DNA of 64,000 nt from 13-2-20CM-66-19 sp963760225 (GTDB lineage: Bacteria > Pseudomonadota > Gammaproteobacteria > Steroidobacterales > Steroidobacteraceae), in assembly GCA_963760225.1 (NCBI GenBank), contig CAVXCD010000002.1, positions 992,001 to 1,056,000 on the forward strand. The letters are read 5' to 3'. Every line of letters begins with the position of its first letter. Positions within the stretch are counted from its first letter, which is position 1. The notes beneath the pieces are model-generated. The model was not told the origin of the DNA and did no database searches. It worked only from the letters and a program-made list of their open reading frames with translations. The translations under genes and the position numbers were made by a program. Shown here in pieces: positions 60,112 through 64,000 of the stretch.

Positions 60112-60397
60112 GGGGTCAGTGGCCGAGCCGCCGTCTAGTATATTAAACAGGCGTCCCGGGAGAATCTCCGGACTTCGAGCGTATTAGACCACAGGTCGCA
60201 GGCGGAAGCCTCAGCTTGCGCAGGTGGCATAACATGCGGTAGAGGCTTGACTGGGGCTGTTAGCGTCACCGCGCAGCGCGCTTTCGCGGCGGCGCGAATT
60301 TGCTCCGGTGCCGGCCGGCTCGCTATCCTGCGCGCCTTCCGCGACCCTGAGTCGTTACGAATATCCTAAACACTCCGCGAGATCCAAGGCTCGAGCC
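60112..60397. other. Divergent intergenic region between puuD and puuB
   Basis: This gap holds no ORF with coding character. The puuD side is AT-rich (TAGTATATTAAACAG). A GC inverted motif GTCCCGGGAGAATCTCCGGAC lies at about 60153-60173 and could be an operator, but its symmetry is imperfect. Both polyamine transcripts must start here. Confidence 0.4.
60137..60142 (-). promoter_or_regulatory. Possible -10 box for puuD
   Basis: On the minus strand TATACT (five of six consensus bases) lies 26 bases before the puuD ATG, within TTTAATATACTAG. The hexamer 17 bases further upstream is a poor -35, so activator dependence is possible. Inference only. Confidence 0.4.
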
Positions 60398-61684
60398 ATG
60401 CCCGCTTCGGGTTACATCAACTCGTACTACGCCGCCACCGCGCACTCGGGGGCGATGCGGCCGGCGCTCGCGGGCCGGGTCGACTGCGACGTGTGCGTGG
60501 TCGGTGGCGGCATCGCCGGCTGCTCGACGGCGCTGCACCTGGCGGAGCAGGGTCTGTCGGTCGTGCTGCTCGAGCAACAGCGCGTCGGCTGGGGTGCCTC
60601 CGGACGCAGCGGCGGGCAGGCGCTGTTCGGCGTAGCCGCCGGACAGGGCAAGCTCGAGCGGCTGATCGGCGTGCCCGGGGCACGCGCGGTGTGGGACGTG
60701 TCGGTCGAGGCCCTCGACCTGCTGCGCAGCCTGATCGCGCGCTTCGCCATCGATTGCGACTGGGTGAGCGGCTACCTGTTGACCGCGGTCAAGCCGCGCC
60801 AGCAGCGCGAGCTGCGCGAGGAGGTGCGCGAGCTGCACGAGCGCTACGGCTATCGCAGCGTGCGCTACCTCGAGCGCGCGGAGCTGCGCGCGACGCTCGC
60901 CACCAGCCGCTATCTCGGCGGCCTGTACGATACCAACAGCGGGCATCTGCACCCGCTCAACTACACCCTCGGCCTGGCGCGCGCCGCCGAGCAGCTCGGC
61001 GTGCGCATCTTCGAGGGCAGCCGCGCCAGCGATTACAGCGCCGCCGGCAACTCCCAGCTGCGCGTGCTCACCGAGGCCGGTGAGGTGCGCGCGCGCTATC
61101 TGGTGTTATGCGGCAACGTCTATCTCGGGGCGACCGCGCCGGCGCTCGCCGCCAAGATCATGGGCGTGGCGACCTACATCGTCGCGACCGAGCCGCTGGG
61201 CGAGGCGCGCGCGCGGCGACTCATCGCCAACAACGCCGCCGTGTGCGACACCAACTGGGTGCTGGATTATTTCCGGCGCTCGGCCGATGAGCGGCTGCTG
61301 TTCGGCGGTCGCGTCAACTACTCGGGCCTGCGCTCTTTCGATGCGCCCGGCGCCACGCGCGCGCGCATGCTGCGGGTGTTCCCGCAGCTCGCCGACGTGC
61401 GCATCGAATACGCCTGGGGGGGCGAGGTCGACATCACGCTCAACCGCGCCCCGCACTTCGGGCGGCTGGCACCCAACGTGTACTTCCTGCAGGGCTTCTC
61501 CGGGCACGGCATCGCCCTCACCGGCATCGCCGGCAAGCTGGTGGCCGAGGCCATCGGCGGTACCGCGGCGCGCTTCGACGTATTCGCCCGCATCCCGCAT
61601 GGCAACTTCCCGGGCGGGGCGGCGCTGCGGCGTCCGGCGCTGGTGCTGGCGATGCTGTGGTACCGGATCAGGGATCTGCTGTGA
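60398..61684 (+). CDS. puuB: Gamma-glutamylputrescine oxidoreductase (FAD)
   Basis: The protein has 428 residues. The FAD fingerprint VVGGGIAGCSTALHLAEQG lies at about 35-53 in a DAO fold. The N-terminus INSYYAATAH and GRSGGQALFGVA, plus the C-terminal FLQGFSGHGIALTGIAGKL, match PuuB. It oxidises gamma-glutamylputrescine to the aldehyde with release of ammonia and peroxide. The ATG at 60398 is chosen because homology begins there. It is divergent from puuD, and the next gene starts on its stop (GTGA). Confidence 0.93.
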   Translation: MPASGYINSYYAATAHSGAMRPALAGRVDCDVCVVGGGIAGCSTALHLAEQGLSVVLLEQQRVGWGASGRSGGQALFGVAAGQGKLERLIGVPGARAVWDVSVEALDLLRSLIARFAIDCDWVSGYLLTAVKPRQQRELREEVRELHERYGYRSVRYLERAELRATLATSRYLGGLYDTNSGHLHPLNYTLGLARAAEQLGVRIFEGSRASDYSAAGNSQLRVLTEAGEVRARYLVLCGNVYLGATAPALAAKIMGVATYIVATEPLGEARARRLIANNAAVCDTNWVLDYFRRSADERLLFGGRVNYSGLRSFDAPGATRARMLRVFPQLADVRIEYAWGGEVDITLNRAPHFGRLAPNVYFLQGFSGHGIALTGIAGKLVAEAIGGTAARFDVFARIPHGNFPGGAALRRPALVLAMLWYRIRDLL

Positions 61685-62271
61685 GTGGCGCGCGTCTGCT
61701 GATTACGCTGCTGTGGCTGGCGTGGGCGCTCTACTGGATCGTCTCGGCCGCCAACAGCAAGACCACCCGGCGCCGCGAGTCGCCCGGCTCGCGCCTGGCG
61801 CACCTCGTGCCGCTCATCGTCGGCGGCGTGCTGCTTGGCTGGCACACGCTGCCGTGGCCCGCGCTGAACATGCGGCTGTGGCCGCACTCCCCCGCCGCCT
61901 ACTGGCTCGGCGTTGCGCTGCTGCTGGCCGGGCTCGTCTTCACGGTCTGGGCGCGGCTGCACCTCGGCCGCAACTGGAGCGGCACGGTCACGATCAAGGA
62001 AGGCCACGAGCTGATCCGCTCGGGTCCCTACCGTTACGTGCGCCATCCGATCTACACCGGGGTACTCGCCGCGGTGCTCGGCACTGCCGTCGCCTCGGGC
62101 ACGCTGCGCGGCCTGCTCGGTGTGGTCATCATTGCGGTGGCGCTGCTGCGCAAGCTGCGCGTCGAGGAGCGCTTCATGCGCGAGACCTTCCCCGGGGAGT
62201 ACCAGCGCTACAGCGCTCAGACGCCGGCGCTCATCCCCTTCACAAAATTTCCGCGATCTGCACCGCGTTGA
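61681..62271 (+). CDS. Isoprenylcysteine carboxyl methyltransferase-family membrane protein
   Basis: The protein has 196 residues with about five hydrophobic segments. The C-terminal ICMT-like motif HELIRSGPYRYVRHPIYTG and RVEERFMRETFPGEYQRYSA binds S-adenosylmethionine in family members. Bacterial substrates are unknown. GTG at 61681 overlaps the puuB stop, so expression is tied to puuB. Its final 32 bases overlap the convergent asd gene. Confidence 0.88.
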   Translation: MSGARLLITLLWLAWALYWIVSAANSKTTRRRESPGSRLAHLVPLIVGGVLLGWHTLPWPALNMRLWPHSPAAYWLGVALLLAGLVFTVWARLHLGRNWSGTVTIKEGHELIRSGPYRYVRHPIYTGVLAAVLGTAVASGTLRGLLGVVIIAVALLRKLRVEERFMRETFPGEYQRYSAQTPALIPFTKFPRSAPR

Positions 62272-63262
62272 GGGCGGCGCCCTTGAGCAGCTGGTCGCCG
62301 GCGACGAACAGCGAGATCGAGCGGCCGCTCGGATCGCTGAGGTCCTGACGGATGCGGCCGACGAGGATCGCGTCCTGGCCGGAGGCATCGATCGGCATGG
62401 GGAAGTAGTTGCGCTCGGCGTCATCGACCAGCTTCACGCCCGCGGCGCCCGCGAGCCGCTCGCGCACCTCGGCCGGGGTAATGGGCCGCTGGCACTCGAA
62501 GCTGATCGCCACCGAGTGCGCGCGCAGCACCGGCACGCGCACGCAGGTCGCCGACACGCGCATGGCGGGATCGCCGAAGATCTTGCGCGTCTCCTGCATG
62601 ACCTTGGTCTCTTCCTCGTTGTAGCCGCTCGCCGGATCGATGCGGGTGTTGTGGCTGAAGAGGTTGAAGGCGTAAGGGTGCGGCAGCACCCGCGGCGCGT
62701 ACTCACGGCCCTCGAGGTACGCGCGCGTCGACTCGCGCAGCTCCTGCATCGCCGCGGCGCCGGCACCCGAGGCGGACTGGTAGGTGGCCAGCATGAGGCG
62801 CACGATGCGGTTGACGCGGTGCACCGGCCACAGCGGCGTGATCGAGATGATCGCGCAGCAGTTGGGATTGGCGATGATGCCGTGGTGCGTGCCGAGCGCG
62901 TGCGCGTTGATCTCCGGCACGACCAGCGGCACGGCGGCATCCATGCGGAACGCCGAGGAATTGTCGATCACCGTGGCGCCGGCGCGCACCGCCAGTGGCG
63001 CGAAGCGCCGCGAGGTCGCGCCCCCGGCGGAGAACAGCGCGAGGTTGACCCCGGCGAAGCTGTCCTCGCCGAGCTCGCGCACGCTGAGTGCGTGACCGCG
63101 AAACTCGAGCGTCTTGCCCGCCGAGCGCGCCGAGGCGAACAGCCGCAGCTCGGCGAGCGGGAAGGCCCGCTGTTCCAGGCAACGAATCAGCTCGACGCCC
63201 ACGGCGCCGGTGGCACCGACGATCGCGACCACCGGCGCGGAACGTGCAACTCGCTGTGACAT
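62240..63262 (-). CDS. asd: Aspartate-semialdehyde dehydrogenase
   Basis: The protein has 340 residues. VAIVGATGAVGVELIRCLEQ is the NADP-binding motif, VIDNSSAFRMD binds substrate phosphate, and NPNCCAIISITPL holds the catalytic Cys135 (with an extra Cys136 where Ser or Thr is usual). SGAGAAAMQELRES is also conserved. The enzyme forms aspartate semialdehyde for lysine, threonine, methionine and diaminopimelate. The ATG at 63262 is chosen over an upstream shadow. It overlaps the convergent ICMT-like gene by 32 bases. Confidence 0.96.
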   Translation of the reverse strand: MSQRVARSAPVVAIVGATGAVGVELIRCLEQRAFPLAELRLFASARSAGKTLEFRGHALSVRELGEDSFAGVNLALFSAGGATSRRFAPLAVRAGATVIDNSSAFRMDAAVPLVVPEINAHALGTHHGIIANPNCCAIISITPLWPVHRVNRIVRLMLATYQSASGAGAAAMQELRESTRAYLEGREYAPRVLPHPYAFNLFSHNTRIDPASGYNEEETKVMQETRKIFGDPAMRVSATCVRVPVLRAHSVAISFECQRPITPAEVRERLAGAAGVKLVDDAERNYFPMPIDASGQDAILVGRIRQDLSDPSGRSISLFVAGDQLLKGAALNAVQIAEIL

Positions 63263-63406
63263 GCGGCGGATTCTCGGGCGGCCATGCCAGGGTGTAAAGC
63301 CGCTGCTGACGGTGCAGTGGGCTGTGGCACTATCGCGGCTCGCCATCGAGGGGTAAGCCGACCGTTTCTGTGACGAGGTTCACCCCGCGGGCGGTGCGGC
63401 CGAACC

Positions 63407-63412
63407 TATGCT
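63407..63412 (+). promoter_or_regulatory. Possible -10 box for the DUF4124 gene
   Basis: TATGCT (four of six consensus) lies 21 bases before the GTG, in an AT-richer patch ending CTTATCTCTTAGGAGG. No clear -35 is seen 17 bases upstream. Confidence 0.3.
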
Positions 63413-63433
63413 ACTTATCTCTTAGGAGGTCCT

Positions 63434-63919
63434 GTGCCGCGTTCGCGAGCGAGCCGTGCATTCCTGACCCATGGTGCAGCGCTCGCCGCGCTGCTCGCCG
63501 CCCTCGCCGGGGTGAGCACCGCGCTGCGCGCCCAGGAGGTCTACAAGTCCGTCGACGCCGACGGCCACGTGGTCTATTCCGATCGCGGCGCCACCAAGAC
63601 TGCCCCCAAGACCAGCGTGCACGTCGAACAGCCGGACCCGGTCGAAGCCGCGCGGCTCGCCAAGGAGCAGCAGCTGCTGCAGGCCGAGGACGCCGAGCGC
63701 ACCAGGCAGCAGGCCGCCGACGACAAGGCGCGCTCTGCGTCCGAGAAGAAAAAGGATGAGGCCTGCAAGAACGCCCGCAGTCAGTACAGCCGTATGATGG
63801 ATGCGCGGCGGCTGACAACGACTGACGCCGCCGGCAACCGGGTCTACTACAGCGACGATCAGGCGGACGCCCTGCGCGAGCAGGCGCACAAGGCGATGGT
63901 TGCCGCCTGCGGCAGCTGA
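63434..63919 (+). CDS. DUF4124 domain periplasmic protein
   Basis: The protein has 161 residues with a signal peptide (hydrophobic 14-31, ending ALRA). The DUF4124 motif EVYKSVDADGHVVYSDRG follows. A charged Ala/Glu/Lys helix (about 70-110) probably forms a coiled coil, and two cysteines (in EACKNA and VAACGS) may pair. The GTG has a strong GGAGG site four bases upstream. Function is unknown. It is divergent from asd. Confidence 0.88.
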   Translation: MPRSRASRAFLTHGAALAALLAALAGVSTALRAQEVYKSVDADGHVVYSDRGATKTAPKTSVHVEQPDPVEAARLAKEQQLLQAEDAERTRQQAADDKARSASEKKKDEACKNARSQYSRMMDARRLTTTDAAGNRVYYSDDQADALREQAHKAMVAACGS

Positions 63920-64000
63920 CGCCGTCGCCGGCGCTGGCGCGTCGCGAACACCAGCCCGTGCGCCCGAGCCTGCTCACAACCTGCGGGGTGATGGTGCCGG

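Noticed and set aside
63920..64000. Possible minus-strand gene entering from the right edge
   Set aside because: Only 81 bases are available and no frame shows a recognisable motif.
1..64000. CRISPR array, tRNA, rRNA, insertion sequence or prophage
   Set aside because: No regularly spaced repeats, no tRNA cloverleaf and no transposase, integrase or phage-type protein were seen on reading the window.

Overview
The window is a GC-rich (roughly two-thirds G+C by eye), densely coded chromosomal segment from a Gram-negative bacterium. The outer-membrane proteins, the lipoproteins and the pairing of NADP-type isocitrate dehydrogenase with its AceK kinase/phosphatase point to a gammaproteobacterium. 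The TonB receptor next to a TPR-sulfotransferase, the DUF3570/DUF4266 cassette and the GlyGly-CTERM protease would fit the Steroidobacter/Nevskia/Xanthomonad side of the class. That placement is inference; there is no rRNA or other marker. I saw no tRNA, rRNA, CRISPR array, insertion sequence, phage or integrase gene, and no gene-free gap reaches 300 bases. GTG and TTG starts and 4-base start/stop overlaps (ATGA, GTGA) are common.

Layout. 1-2989 (+): an envelope cassette of an outer-membrane barrel (cut by the left edge), a barrel lipoprotein, a TlpA-like thioredoxin, a tiny DUF4266 lipoprotein ending in GGGCGCN and a DUF3570 barrel. 3128-3952: SYLF protein. 3962-6462 (-): MATE exporter and DUF2252 protein. 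6509-11417 (-): TonB-dependent receptor behind a TPR-sulfotransferase. 11562-14665 (+): Fsr-like MFS, metallophosphoesterase, WbuC-type cupin. 14662-16597: PEP mutase/isocitrate lyase-like enzyme and divergent GH17-like glycosidase. 16647-20886: giant DUF748 protein; HMCES/YedK repair protein with a divergent small cysteine protein. 20900-28330 (-): SGNH/AlgJ-like plus MBOAT acyltransferases, VOC protein, amino-acid permease, M1 aminopeptidase. 28394-29626 (+): MFS carrier, then a perfect 16-bp hairpin. 29697-33996 (-): S53 protease, NCS1 permease, MsrA. 34108-34962 (+): small unknown protein, cupin, and a remnant of a GNAT acetyltransferase. 35003-37303 (-): patatin/Omp85 phospholipase. 37377-40163 (+): PQQ dehydrogenase and TPR membrane protein. 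40112-42124 (-): subtilase with a GlyGly-CTERM tail.

Nitrogen and carbon metabolism dominates the right third. Agmatine deiminase overlaps a cationic amino-acid permease (42186-44797). Then icd-DUF3052-NUDIX-aceK (44955-49115) puts isocitrate dehydrogenase and its regulatory kinase in one run, followed by a divergent-type Fe/Mn SOD. From 60111 down to 50025, ten consecutive minus-strand genes form a polyamine/amino-acid block: puuD, puuA, potFGHI, polyphosphate glucokinase, a methionine/glutamine-type aminotransferase, an omega-amidase and a Cys/Met-metabolism PLP enzyme. puuB (gamma-glutamylputrescine oxidase) is read divergently with an isoprenylcysteine-methyltransferase-like gene. Together these import putrescine, glutamylate it, oxidise it and release GABA; puuC and a PuuR-type regulator are not in the window. 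The right end holds aspartate-semialdehyde dehydrogenase and a DUF4124 protein; I see nothing supportable in 63920-64000.

The best candidates for something under-described are the barrel/TlpA/DUF4266/DUF3570 cassette and the ten-gene polyamine-glucokinase-transaminase run. Neither can be called new from sequence alone.
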